DNA from: Brevibacillus choshinensis
GTDB lineage: Bacteria; Bacillota; Bacilli; Brevibacillales; Brevibacillaceae
Direction of reading: 5' to 3'
Assembly: GCF_016811915.1 (NCBI RefSeq)
Contig: NZ_CP069127.1
Coordinates: 4,852,001 to 4,916,000, forward strand
Length of the DNA stretch: 64,000 nt
In this document: piece after piece, positions 42,261 through 50,343 of the stretch
Layout: each line of letters starts with the position of its first letter
Numbering within the stretch: the stretch's first letter is position 1
Made by a program: the position numbers and the translations under genes
The notes under the pieces: generated by a model
Seen by the model: the letters and a program-made list of their open reading frames with translations, nothing else
Told to the model about the DNA's origin: nothing
Databases searched by the model: none

Positions 42261-42281
42261 ATACAAAACTAAGTTTGCTAT
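42261..42281 (-). promoter_or_regulatory. Shared island operator, copy D (main operon promoter)
   Basis: AAAAC-TAA-GTTTG at 42265-42277, flanked by ATAC and CTAT, centred on 42271, eight bases downstream of the -10. Confidence 0.65.
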
Positions 42282-42289
42282 ATGAATTT

Positions 42290-42319
42290 ATTTTAATTTT
42301 TTCATAACGATGGTGTCAA
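42290..42319 (-). promoter_or_regulatory. SigA promoter of the main aromatic operon
   Basis: Minus strand TTGACA (42319-42314), 18-base spacer, TAAAAT (42295-42290). The transcript would have a leader of about 175 bases containing operators D and C. Confidence 0.75.
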
Positions 42320-42353
42320 TACTAAAGATTTTGATTATTCCCCCAATATCCAA

Positions 42354-43733
42354 TCATATCCAGTCAATGACTTGCAGCCTGCTCGTATGCTTCTGTTCCA
42401 GCAAGCCTTCGATGGTATTTGCCACGATCTGGATTCCCTTTTCAATTTTTGCAGAGTCGGTCTGAATGATGCTGATGCGAAGACCGTTCTCTCGTCGAAA
42501 CGTGCGGAGGTAGTTATGCTCGGTCGAGGTGACCCTCACCTGCTGCTGATACAGAGAGGTAATGAGATCATGCAAGTCGATTTCTTCGGGTATCGACATC
42601 CTGGCGAAAATCCCTCCGACCCCGATTCGGAAGTCGATCTGCGGAGGCAGCAGGTGCTTGCTGCATTCAGCCAGCTGCTGCATCCGCAGCCGGTACCGAT
42701 CCCGCACAAGCGAAGCATGATGGTCGTACATGCCGCAGTTCAGATAGAGCTCCAGCGCTGCCTGGGACAATGCAGCCGTGCTGGAATCACTGGACGCTTT
42801 GAACAGCCGGAACGTCTCCATCAGAGAAGTCGGAAGGACCACAGATGCCAGTCGCAGGCCGGGGAGCATGATTTTGGAGAAGCTTTTGACGTAGACGACC
42901 TTCCCCGCCTGATCGTACGAGTAGATCGGGTCCGCCTTTTCATCCGGATCCATATCCGCCAGGTAATCATCTTCCACGATATAGACATCATATTTCTCTG
43001 CCAGTTTGGCAATACGCATTTTCTGCTCTTGTGTATAGCTGGCACCCAGCGGGTTGTGGAACCTAGGAACTGTGTAAAAGAACTTGATGTGATTGTTACG
43101 GAAGTGGCGCTCCAGCTCATCGAGGTCGATCCCGTCCATCGTCCGCTCTATGCCGAGAGTCGTGACCCCCAAAAGATCGAGGGAACGCAGCATGCCCTGA
43201 AAGGAAGGCTGCTCCACCAGCACTGCCGCCTTGCCGTTGGGAAAGGGCATGGAAGCGAGTACATGCAAGGCCTGCTGGGCACCGGACACGACACATATTT
43301 GCGAAGGAGGCGCAAAGATCTGGGAATTTGCCAGATGCCCCTCCAAAGCCCGCCTCAGCGTAAAAAAGCCTTGCGGGTCCGAATAAGAAAAGAGATGGTC
43401 CTCATACAACTCAATCGCACGATTCAAGCAATGCTGGAAGTCTTTGTACGGCATCACGTCGGCATCGGGGCTGGCCGAAGAAAAATCGATCCAGTCCGCC
43501 GCTGTCTGCTTGCTTGGCGAAGTCCGCAATACCGCATAGTAACCGCTTTTGGGAACCGAGTAGATCAGGTGCTCTTTTTCCAGCTCCTGATAAGCCCTTA
43601 TGGCCGTATTTTTGCTGCACGACCAGAGCTCGGTGGCGGCGCGGATGGAGGGCAGCTTTTCACCTGGCTTGATCGCACTCGACAATAGCTGCTCTTTTAA
43701 AAGCGCTTTCACAACTTCGTATTTGTTCTCCAT
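42354..43733 (-). CDS. MocR/GabR-type GntR regulator with aminotransferase domain
   Basis: A 459-residue MocR regulator. N-terminal GntR winged HTH (residues 5-75; GEKLPSIRAATELWSCSKNTAIRAYQELEKEHLIYSVPKSGYY), then a fold-type I aminotransferase-like domain with the PLP lysine in YVKSFSKIMLPGLRLA and the Asp in VEDDYLADMD. Such proteins sense PLP plus an amino compound and control nearby genes. It lies directly upstream of, and in line with, the aromatic operon, so it is a second candidate regulator, or it may regulate an unrelated amine pathway. GGGAGGTCAGAG precedes ATG 43733. Confidence 0.92.
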   Translation of the reverse strand: MENKYEVVKALLKEQLLSSAIKPGEKLPSIRAATELWSCSKNTAIRAYQELEKEHLIYSVPKSGYYAVLRTSPSKQTAADWIDFSSASPDADVMPYKDFQHCLNRAIELYEDHLFSYSDPQGFFTLRRALEGHLANSQIFAPPSQICVVSGAQQALHVLASMPFPNGKAAVLVEQPSFQGMLRSLDLLGVTTLGIERTMDGIDLDELERHFRNNHIKFFYTVPRFHNPLGASYTQEQKMRIAKLAEKYDVYIVEDDYLADMDPDEKADPIYSYDQAGKVVYVKSFSKIMLPGLRLASVVLPTSLMETFRLFKASSDSSTAALSQAALELYLNCGMYDHHASLVRDRYRLRMQQLAECSKHLLPPQIDFRIGVGGIFARMSIPEEIDLHDLITSLYQQQVRVTSTEHNYLRTFRRENGLRISIIQTDSAKIEKGIQIVANTIEGLLEQKHTSRLQVIDWI

Positions 43734-43753
43734 CGCTCTGACCTCCCTCCCTT

Positions 43754-43781
43754 ACTGTATGGGTACAGATCGTAATGTAAA
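43754..43781 (-). promoter_or_regulatory. Probable promoter of the MocR gene
   Basis: Minus strand TTTACA (43781-43776), 16-base spacer, TACAGT (43759-43754), close upstream of the MocR ribosome site. Confidence 0.45.
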
Positions 43782-43854
43782 CCTTTGTATCTCTCTTTAT
43801 TTTCAGTATATTTGATGACATATCACGCAGTAAAGTGGATATAGGAGGGTACAG

Positions 43855-44289
43855 ATGATTTTTAAAAAAGCGGAATTAGCTTATTCCATCAGTGACATCA
43901 AGGATTCATTGGACAGGGAACAGATCTTCCAGTGGCTCTCCACTTCGTACTGGGCATCGGAGCGGCCCAAGGAAGTGATTTTTGCCAGCCTGGAGCATTC
44001 TCTCTGCTTTGGCGTTTACGGGGAAACAGGGCAAGTGGGATTCGCCCGCATCGTGACGGATTACGCGACATTTTCCTGGCTATGCGATGTCTTCATCGAT
44101 CCGGCCCACCGCGGTTATGGCCTCGGCAAATGGCTCATGGAAGTCATCGTCAGCCACCCTGCCATTGCCCACACCAACATATCCCTGGCCACAAGGGACG
44201 CGCATGGCTTGTATGAGCAATACGGATTTGTCCGCAGCGAGTCGATGCGGCGCATGGCCAAGCAAGAAAACTTGGCAACGCATCGATAA
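43855..44289 (+). CDS. GNAT-family N-acetyltransferase
   Basis: A 144-residue GNAT: CDVFIDPAHRGYGLGKWLMEVI is the acetyl-CoA loop and LATRDAHGLYEQYGF the C-terminal motif. The N-terminus (QWLSTSYWASERPKEVIFASLEHSLCFGVY) resembles a common GNAT group in Bacillota. ATAGGAGGGTAC precedes ATG 43855. It is divergent from the MocR gene and could be its partner, though no function is known. A strong terminator follows. Confidence 0.87.
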   Translation: MIFKKAELAYSISDIKDSLDREQIFQWLSTSYWASERPKEVIFASLEHSLCFGVYGETGQVGFARIVTDYATFSWLCDVFIDPAHRGYGLGKWLMEVIVSHPAIAHTNISLATRDAHGLYEQYGFVRSESMRRMAKQENLATHR

Positions 44290-44311
44290 GCGCCTATCTG
44301 CAGAACAAGCG

Positions 44312-44346
44312 AAAACCCCTGCGGCTAAGGATACCGCGGGGGTTTT
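44312..44346. terminator. Bidirectional terminator between GNAT and lysC
   Basis: AAAACCCCTGCGG (44312-44324) pairs with CCGCGGGGGTTTT (44334-44346), one mismatch, with T-tracts in both directions; ends both the GNAT gene and the nine-gene ectoine operon. Confidence 0.88.
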
Positions 44347-44350
44347 CCTG

Positions 44351-45562
44351 TCAGGAGCGGGCAGAGATTGCCCCGTGCCCGGCATTCATTCCCAACATAC
44401 TGTGAATCGACTGCATGACGGCTTTGGACATCGGTGCAGGGGTGAGGCACGCGAGGCTCTTGTTGACTGGCTTCAGCCAACGTATTGGGTAAGGGATTCT
44501 CGCAAGCTTTCTCATCACTTCTATGACCGGCCCATCCTCTGCACGTACGATGGTTACTTTGGTCAAATCTTTTTCGCACTCCCACGCTTCAACGCCCAGC
44601 CGATCTCCTTCGTCCTGGAGAATGGCTGTCACAGACTTCAGTTCTTCCACAGGCAATGAGTATTGCAGCGTATTTGATTTGAAATCGACGGAATCGCTCT
44701 CTACTTCCATCGTGTCGAACTGTTCAGCCAGAAGATTGCCTGCTTCTTCTACGCTCTTTCCTTTAATAGAAAGAACTGCCATTTCTTCCTGATGGGCGAT
44801 GCCCCAGAAGGAGATGGGCGCCTTCTCCACTGCAGAACCTCCGACCCTCGTTCCCTCTTCGCTACTGAAGCTGGATCGCACCACCAGCGGCACCTGAAAT
44901 CTGATGGCTTCTTTCACGCTGCGCGGATGAAGCACCGCAGCCCCCATCTCCGCCAGTTCCAGCATGTGCTCATAAGGAATCTGCTCCAGCTTTTGCGCCT
45001 CTGGGACTAGACGCGGATCCGCCGTATATACGCCTGTCACATCGGTATGAATTTCGCACAGCTCCGCTCGCAGGCGTGCAGCCAAAGCCACTGCACTCGT
45101 ATCCGATCCGCCTCTGCCCAACGTGGTAATTTGACCAGATTCTGACAACCCTTGATAGCCAGCCACCACGACCACATATCCTTTGTCCAGCCATTCGTGG
45201 ATGCGATCGGTACGAATGTGGCTGATACGGGCATCCTGATGCTTTTCATCCGTCGCAATCCCTGCTTGCCAGCCCGTCATCGAAATGGCTTTGCACCCTT
45301 TTTGCTGCAGGGCCATGGTCAAAAGAGCAACCGATACTTGTTCTCCTGTGCTCACCAGCATATCCATCTCTCTGCCATTGGGCTCGGCATCTATTTCCGC
45401 AGCCAGCTTGATCAGCACATCTGTCGATTCCCCCATCGCTGAAAGAACGACGACCAGTTGGTTGCCCTCTTGCTTGGCGAGAACGATCTGCTCTGCTACT
45501 GCACGTATTCTCTCCACAGAGCCGACGGATGTGCCGCCGTATTTTTGCACGATTAGAGCCAT
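44351..45562 (-). CDS. lysC: Aspartate kinase (ectoine-operon copy)
   Basis: A 403-residue aspartokinase that makes aspartyl phosphate, precursor of L-2,4-diaminobutyrate and thus ectoine. Kinase motifs: VQKYGGTSV at the N-terminus, STGEQVSVALL and TTLGRGGSDTSAVALAA; two ACT domains from about residue 260. Placed 43 bases after ectD as the last gene of the operon, an arrangement known as ask_ect in other bacteria, where the dedicated enzyme escapes feedback control. Whether this copy is feedback-resistant cannot be seen. GGGAGGAGAATC precedes ATG 45562. Confidence 0.93.
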   Translation of the reverse strand: MALIVQKYGGTSVGSVERIRAVAEQIVLAKQEGNQLVVVLSAMGESTDVLIKLAAEIDAEPNGREMDMLVSTGEQVSVALLTMALQQKGCKAISMTGWQAGIATDEKHQDARISHIRTDRIHEWLDKGYVVVVAGYQGLSESGQITTLGRGGSDTSAVALAARLRAELCEIHTDVTGVYTADPRLVPEAQKLEQIPYEHMLELAEMGAAVLHPRSVKEAIRFQVPLVVRSSFSSEEGTRVGGSAVEKAPISFWGIAHQEEMAVLSIKGKSVEEAGNLLAEQFDTMEVESDSVDFKSNTLQYSLPVEELKSVTAILQDEGDRLGVEAWECEKDLTKVTIVRAEDGPVIEVMRKLARIPYPIRWLKPVNKSLACLTPAPMSKAVMQSIHSMLGMNAGHGAISARS

Positions 45563-45605
45563 GATTCTCCTCCCATGCCAATCTGCATTTCCTCTATATA
45601 TTTCG

Positions 45606-46496
45606 TTATTCTCTCGCGGCTATATATTCAGGTCTCGGCTGTTGCCCGGAATAAGGAGCGACCAGTCGATTGTCCACGCTGTTGTACACCATGAACACAT
45701 TGCTTCGCGGCAGCGGCGTAATGTTCCCATTGGAGCCGTGCATGGTGTTGCAATCGAACAGCACAACGGTACCCACGGGTCCGATCATGGTATCTATGCC
45801 ATGCTTTTCGACCAGCAGCCTCAAGCTTTCCTGATCGGGCACACCATATTCCTGCTTCCGCAGCGATTGCTCATAGTGTGAGTCCGGCGTCTGTCCGACG
45901 CATGAGACGAAAGACTTGTGCGAGCCAGGCAGAAGCAGCAGCGGCCCGTTGTAATGAAAATTCTCCTCCAGAGCGATGGAGCAGCTGAGCGCTCTCATCC
46001 TCGGCATCCCGTCCTCTACATGCCACGTCTCAAAATCGGAATGCCAGTAAAATTCCTTTCCCGTGTACCCTTGCTTGTAATTGATTCGGGACTGGTGTAT
46101 GTACACCTCGCTCCCCAGTATCTGCTCGATCATGGCGACAAGTCTGGGGTGCCTCGAAAGTCTCTGAAACACCTCATTGTCACGGTGTACCGCAAAGATC
46201 GAGCGAATTTCCCTGCTGGATGGTTCGGCAACGACTTCCTTGCTGGTGGAATGGCGATTTTCCTGCCAGAGTCTCGTCAGTTCATCCCGCCATTCCTGGA
46301 CTTCCTCTGTTGAAAAGAACCCCCGTAGACTGAGGTACCCTTTTTGCTCATACGAGGCCAATTGTTGTGCGGACAGCGGGCCTTGGTCCGTTTGGTGGTT
46401 GCGGTACACGACCGGGTCGACCCGCCGGATGATCGAAGGATGCTCACTGACACGGGAAGGATAGAGATCTTCTACGTAGGTACGCGATTGCGTCAT
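45606..46496 (-). CDS. ectD: Ectoine 5-hydroxylase
   Basis: Fe(II)/2-oxoglutarate-dependent dioxygenase converting ectoine to 5-hydroxyectoine. The EctD signature FYWHSDFETWHVEDGMPRMR is intact and includes the iron ligands of HxD (WHSD); the distal His lies in NTMHGSNGN. Length 296 fits the family (about 300). ATG 46496 has AAGGAGTGG eight bases upstream; the GTG three codons before is too close. It follows ectC by 30 bases. The presence of ectD means the cell can make both protectants. Confidence 0.95.
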   Translation of the reverse strand: MTQSRTYVEDLYPSRVSEHPSIIRRVDPVVYRNHQTDQGPLSAQQLASYEQKGYLSLRGFFSTEEVQEWRDELTRLWQENRHSTSKEVVAEPSSREIRSIFAVHRDNEVFQRLSRHPRLVAMIEQILGSEVYIHQSRINYKQGYTGKEFYWHSDFETWHVEDGMPRMRALSCSIALEENFHYNGPLLLLPGSHKSFVSCVGQTPDSHYEQSLRKQEYGVPDQESLRLLVEKHGIDTMIGPVGTVVLFDCNTMHGSNGNITPLPRSNVFMVYNSVDNRLVAPYSGQQPRPEYIAARE

Positions 46497-46525
46497 GCAG
46501 ACCACTCCTTTTTGGCTGATTAGGT

Positions 46526-46909
46526 TTACTCTGTGTCAAGCGGGTATACGCCTTCTTTATCATGCACTTCGCGTCCGGTCAGCGGCGGATTAAACACGCA
46601 GACCATTCGCATCTGACTTTTCGCTCGCAGATAATGCTTTTCGTGACCGGATAAGGCGTACATCATCCCCGGTCTGATGGGATACGTTTCGCCGCCGACG
46701 ACTTCAATTTCCCCTTCCCCCTCGATGCAGTAGACCGCCTCCAGATGGTTTTTGTACCAAATATAGGTTTCCGTTCCTTCCTTGATAATCGTGTCATGCA
46801 GAGAAAAGCCCATCTGGTCCTGCTTGAGCAAAAAGCGTCTGCTGCTCCAGGTAGCCGTATCGATATCATCCTTGGTACCTACGATTTCTTCCAGGTGTTT
46901 GACGATCAT
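46526..46909 (-). CDS. ectC: L-ectoine synthase
   Basis: Cupin-fold cyclase that closes N-gamma-acetyl-diaminobutyrate to ectoine. A 127-residue protein beginning MIVKHLEEIVGTKDDIDTAT and containing TYIWYKNHLEAVYCIEGEGE and GMMYALSGHEKHYLRA, the standard EctC sequence. ATG 46909 overlaps the ectB stop (ATGA) and follows AGAGGAGG, giving translational coupling. Confidence 0.97.
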   Translation of the reverse strand: MIVKHLEEIVGTKDDIDTATWSSRRFLLKQDQMGFSLHDTIIKEGTETYIWYKNHLEAVYCIEGEGEIEVVGGETYPIRPGMMYALSGHEKHYLRAKSQMRMVCVFNPPLTGREVHDKEGVYPLDTE

Positions 46910-48195
46910 TGTTTTTCCTCCTCTTTGCACGCTTTTATGCTTGCCTCCAAAATATCCAGTCCTGCCAGCAAAGCCTCTTCTGTAATGGTGAGTGGCGGCA
47001 TGACCTTCATCACTTCACTTTTGGGACCGGATGTCTCCAGAATCAGTCCACGCTCAAAAGCTTCTGCGCATATTTTCTCAGCCAGGCCATCTACTCCTAC
47101 TGCCAGACCCTGCATCAATCCCCGCCCGCGCACCTTGCCTTGCAGATAAGGGTACTCCCTTTGAAGCTTTTCGAGACGGGTCCGCACGATGCTCCCTTTT
47201 TCCAAGACGGTGCGGCAGAGCTGATCATTTTCCCAATAGCGCAAGGATTCCGTCGCGGCCACGAACGCCAGATTGTTTCCCCGAAAGGTACCATTGTGCT
47301 CGCCAGGCAACCACAGGTCCAGCTCTGGCTTGATGAGCGTGAGAGCAAGAGGCAGGCCGTATCCGCCGATAGATTTGGAGAGGCAGACGATATCCGGCTG
47401 AATTCCCGCTTCTTCAAAGCTGAAAAAGGTACCTGTACGCCCGCATCCCATTTGCACATCATCCACGATGAGCAAGATGTCGTGTTTGCGGCATATTCCT
47501 TCGATCTTCTGCAGCCACGGGATGCTCGCTACATGGATGCCCCCTTCTCCTTGGACGGTTTCGAGGATCATAGCTGCGGGGAGAGAGACACCGCTGCCAT
47601 CGTCTTCGAGTAGCCGCTCGATATAGAGCGTGGTGTCTAGCTCGCTGCCCATGTACTGGTCATACGGAAGGGCGAGGGTATGGGTGAGTGGCATTCCGGC
47701 GCCGCGACGCTTCATCCGGTTTCCCGTCACAGACAAAGACCCGATCGTCATGCCGTGAAAGCCATTGGTAAAGCTCATGACTGTCTCTCTCCCTGTGGCT
47801 TTGCGCGCCAGCTTCAGTGCTGCCTCCACAGAGTTGGTTCCGGTCGGTCCGGGAAACATCACCTTGTAGGAAAGTCCTCGCGGTTTGAGAATCTTCTCTT
47901 CAAAGGCTTTCAGCAACGCTTCCTTGGCCTCCGTCGCCATGTCCAAGCTGTGCGTCAGACCGTCCTTGGCCAAATAATCGATCAGCTTGCGCTTGATGGC
48001 TGGATCGTTGTGCCCGTAATTCAGAGCCCCTGCCCCGGCGAAAAAATCAATGTACGCTTTTCCTGAGCGGTCCCAGATCGTGTGTCCGCTCGCCCGGGTA
48101 AAAACAACCGGGAAGCTTCGGCAGTAACTTCTCACTTCGGATTCCATCTGATCAAAAACGGATAAGGGTGTCCTCGCTTCTGCAATTGCTTTCAT
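46906..48195 (-). CDS. ectB: Diaminobutyrate-2-oxoglutarate aminotransferase
   Basis: Class III PLP aminotransferase that turns aspartate semialdehyde into L-2,4-diaminobutyrate. 429 residues: FAGAGALNYGHNDPAIK, PGPTGTNSVEAALKLARK, ILETVQGEGGI, VDDVQMGCGRTG and PLP lysine in CLSKSIGGYGLPLA. Start ATG 48195 lies in the ectA stop (ATGA) and follows AAAGGAGG. Second gene of the biosynthetic block. Confidence 0.96.
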   Translation of the reverse strand: MKAIAEARTPLSVFDQMESEVRSYCRSFPVVFTRASGHTIWDRSGKAYIDFFAGAGALNYGHNDPAIKRKLIDYLAKDGLTHSLDMATEAKEALLKAFEEKILKPRGLSYKVMFPGPTGTNSVEAALKLARKATGRETVMSFTNGFHGMTIGSLSVTGNRMKRRGAGMPLTHTLALPYDQYMGSELDTTLYIERLLEDDGSGVSLPAAMILETVQGEGGIHVASIPWLQKIEGICRKHDILLIVDDVQMGCGRTGTFFSFEEAGIQPDIVCLSKSIGGYGLPLALTLIKPELDLWLPGEHNGTFRGNNLAFVAATESLRYWENDQLCRTVLEKGSIVRTRLEKLQREYPYLQGKVRGRGLMQGLAVGVDGLAEKICAEAFERGLILETSGPKSEVMKVMPPLTITEEALLAGLDILEASIKACKEEEKQ

Positions 48196-48716
48196 GCGTA
48201 ACCTCCTTTGGATTGGATGGGAATGGGCCCGACTCGATACGTCCACTCTGCCTCATGCGCCTCCTCTGGGAACACGTCCGCCGAAAAGCATTCGGCGACG
48301 GTGCAGCTCGTGCCCCATTCCTTTGCCATACTCGTGAACAGGGCTTGGGAGGCGCCATTGCTCATAGAGACTGTCGCTTCCAGGAAACAAACTTTGTGCT
48401 GTCCCTGCCGCTGGAGCAGCCGGCGGAGCATTTCTTTTGCGATTCCTTGCCCTCTGTGCGTGGCACTCACGCCAATCTGCCAGACAAAAAGCGTCTGAGG
48501 AGCCTTTGGCGGAATGAATCCCGTGACAAAACCTACCGGCTTGCCATTTTCTACTGCCAGCACGCACGTCTCCGCAAAAAATTTCGCAAACATCAGGTAG
48601 GCGTAAGACGAGTTTGGTTCCAGCACGCCGGAATCTCTCGCCAGCTCCCACATCGCTGCTCCCTCTTCTTCTTTTGGGATTTGCAAATGAATGCGCGAAC
48701 CTCTGGTCGATTTCAA
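48192..48716 (-). CDS. ectA: L-2,4-diaminobutyrate acetyltransferase
   Basis: GNAT enzyme that acetylates the gamma-amino group of diaminobutyrate. 174 residues with LARDSGVLEPNSSYAYLMFA, VGFVTGFIPPKAPQTLFVWQ, the acetyl-CoA loop VSATHRGQGIAKEML and LEATVSMSNGASQALF, diagnostic for EctA. TTG 48716 is chosen as start: the anti-SD match AAGGAGGTGATC ends three bases before it. The use of TTG with a very strong ribosome site is notable. A 65-bp tandem duplication lies immediately upstream. Confidence 0.94.
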   Translation of the reverse strand: MKSTRGSRIHLQIPKEEEGAAMWELARDSGVLEPNSSYAYLMFAKFFAETCVLAVENGKPVGFVTGFIPPKAPQTLFVWQIGVSATHRGQGIAKEMLRRLLQRQGQHKVCFLEATVSMSNGASQALFTSMAKEWGTSCTVAECFSADVFPEEAHEAEWTYRVGPIPIQSKGGYA

Positions 48717-48733
48717 TTTGATCACCTCCTTCC

Positions 48734-48866
48734 GTGGCGCAACTGCGTCGAATTGGCTGCTCTGACAAGCCACATCCGGGTGCCCGCAGGGTGCTTCCTA
48801 GTGGCGCAACTACGCCGAGATGGCTACTCTGACAAGCCACATCCGGGTGCCCGCAGGGTGCTTTCC
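48734..48866. repeat. Two tandem ~65-bp direct repeats in the ehuA-ectA gap
   Basis: Copies at 48734-48797 and 48801-48866 share GTGGCGCAACT at one end, the block CTCTGACAAGCCACATCCGG in the middle and GTGCCCGCAGGGTGCTT at the other end, with about six substitutions. In each copy, read as minus-strand RNA, TGGCT-N9-AGCCA can form a small hairpin and this pairing is kept in both. Unit function is unknown; it lies just before the ectA ribosome site inside the operon. Confidence 0.8.
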
Positions 48867-48886
48867 CTAACTCCTCTCCGCTGCCA

Positions 48887-49675
48887 CTAGCCGGCTCGAA
48901 AGCGTCGCAAAAAGGCTTGCAGACGGGGACTTTGCGGGTGGTAAAAAATTTGCTCCGGAGTGCCTTGCTCGACAATGCTGCCGCCATCTGTGAAAATGAC
49001 TCGATCTGCGACATCACGGGCAAAATCCATTTCATGCGTGATCAAAAGCATCGCCATCTCTCCTTCTCGGGCGATGTCCTTGATTACGTTCAGGACTTCT
49101 CCCACCAGCTCGGGATCGAGAGCTGAGGTCACCTCGTCAAACAGCATCACCTTGGGTCTCATGACCAATGCGCGGGCGATTGCCACCCTCTGCTTTTGGC
49201 CGCCTGACAACTGCGCGGGATAGGCGTCCACTTTATCTGCCAGCCCCACTTTTTCCAGCATGGCCAGCGCTCTTTGCTGCGCCTCCTGCTTGCTGACTTT
49301 CAGGACGTGGATCTGTGCTTCCGTGCAATTCCGCAAAATGTTCATGTGAGGAAACAGGTTGAAGTGCTGAAAAACCATCCCGATGTTTCCCCTGATGCTG
49401 TGCAAATGCCTCTCGTCCGCAGGCACCAGCCTGCCATTTACGTTTTTGTGCCACAAGTGCTGACCGTCGATTTCAATCGTGCCCGAAGTCGGTTCCTCCA
49501 ACGTCATCAGCAGGCGAGCGAGTGTCGTTTTTCCAGAACCGCTCGGGCCAATCACGGCTACTTTTTCACCCGGTGCGATCGAAAGGTCTATCTTCTGCAA
49601 GATTTGCTGCTCACCGAATGACTTGCTCACGCCGCGATAGACGACGACAGGCATTTCTCCTTGAGTCGTTTTCAT
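48887..49675 (-). CDS. ehuA: Ectoine/hydroxyectoine ABC transporter, ATP-binding protein
   Basis: A 262-residue polar-amino-acid-type ATPase. Walker A GPSGSGKTT, Q-loop MVFQHFNLFPHM, signature LSGGQKQRVAIAR, Walker B VMLFDEVTSALDPELVG, H-loop ITHEMDFARDVADR. ATG 49675 follows AAAGGAGAG; an earlier ATG lies inside ehuD. Last of the four transport genes, directly upstream of ectABCD. Identification as EhuA rests on the EhuB-like binding protein and the ect genes. Confidence 0.88.
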   Translation of the reverse strand: MKTTQGEMPVVVYRGVSKSFGEQQILQKIDLSIAPGEKVAVIGPSGSGKTTLARLLMTLEEPTSGTIEIDGQHLWHKNVNGRLVPADERHLHSIRGNIGMVFQHFNLFPHMNILRNCTEAQIHVLKVSKQEAQQRALAMLEKVGLADKVDAYPAQLSGGQKQRVAIARALVMRPKVMLFDEVTSALDPELVGEVLNVIKDIAREGEMAMLLITHEMDFARDVADRVIFTDGGSIVEQGTPEQIFYHPQSPRLQAFLRRFRAG

Positions 49676-49689
49676 AGGCCTCTCCTTTC

Positions 49690-50340
49690 TCATAGCCGTC
49701 CCCATTTTATCTCCAGTCTGCGAATCAGCAGCGAGGAGGCGTAGCTTAGCACCAGGAACAAGATCCCCACCAGGGTAAAGGCTTCCAGATAACGGAAGGA
49801 TGCTGAACCAATCATTTTAGCTGCGAGGAGCATCTCCACCAATGTGATGGCCGATAGAATCGGAGTTTCCTTGAACATGACGAGCAAATAGTTGCCCAGC
49901 ACGGGAACGATCGGGCGGATGGCTTGTGGTAAAATAACTCGCGACCACGTCTTAGCCCTGGAAAAATTGAGTGCCTTCGCTGCTTCCCATTGACCTTTCG
50001 GGATGGCATCAATTCCGGAGCGGTACACCTCAGAGAGGTAGGCGCTGTAGTGAATCCCCAATCCGAGTACCCCTGCCGCAAACGGCCCGAGCGAGATTCC
50101 GATCGCTGGAAGTCCGTAAAAAATGAAGTACAGCTGCACCAGGAGCGGGGTGCTGCGTATGAATTCCACGATGCAGGCAGACAGGAACGACAGCCATTTC
50201 TGCTTGACTCTGCGTCCAAATGCGAGCAGCAGCCCCCCAATAAGGGCGATGGCGAACCCGGCGATGGTCGCGAGAATGGTCGTTTGAATCGCTGCTGCGA
50301 TCTGGGGGAGTATCTCCCACGTAAAGGACCAACTCCACAT
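49690..50340 (-). CDS. ehuD: Ectoine/hydroxyectoine ABC transporter, permease EhuD
   Basis: A 216-residue HisMQ-type permease with about five helices and the EAA loop EAAKALNFSRAKTWSRVILPQAIRPIVPVLGN. ATG 50340 lies three bases after the ehuC stop, with GGGAGGGTG inside the end of ehuC. Forms the membrane channel with EhuC. Confidence 0.87.
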   Translation of the reverse strand: MWSWSFTWEILPQIAAAIQTTILATIAGFAIALIGGLLLAFGRRVKQKWLSFLSACIVEFIRSTPLLVQLYFIFYGLPAIGISLGPFAAGVLGLGIHYSAYLSEVYRSGIDAIPKGQWEAAKALNFSRAKTWSRVILPQAIRPIVPVLGNYLLVMFKETPILSAITLVEMLLAAKMIGSASFRYLEAFTLVGILFLVLSYASSLLIRRLEIKWGRL

Positions 50341-50343
50341 GGC

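Noticed and set aside
48734..48866. CRISPR or T-box reading of the tandem repeat
   Set aside because: Only two copies, directly adjacent with no spacer, so not CRISPR. No T-box bulge sequence or specifier loop was found.
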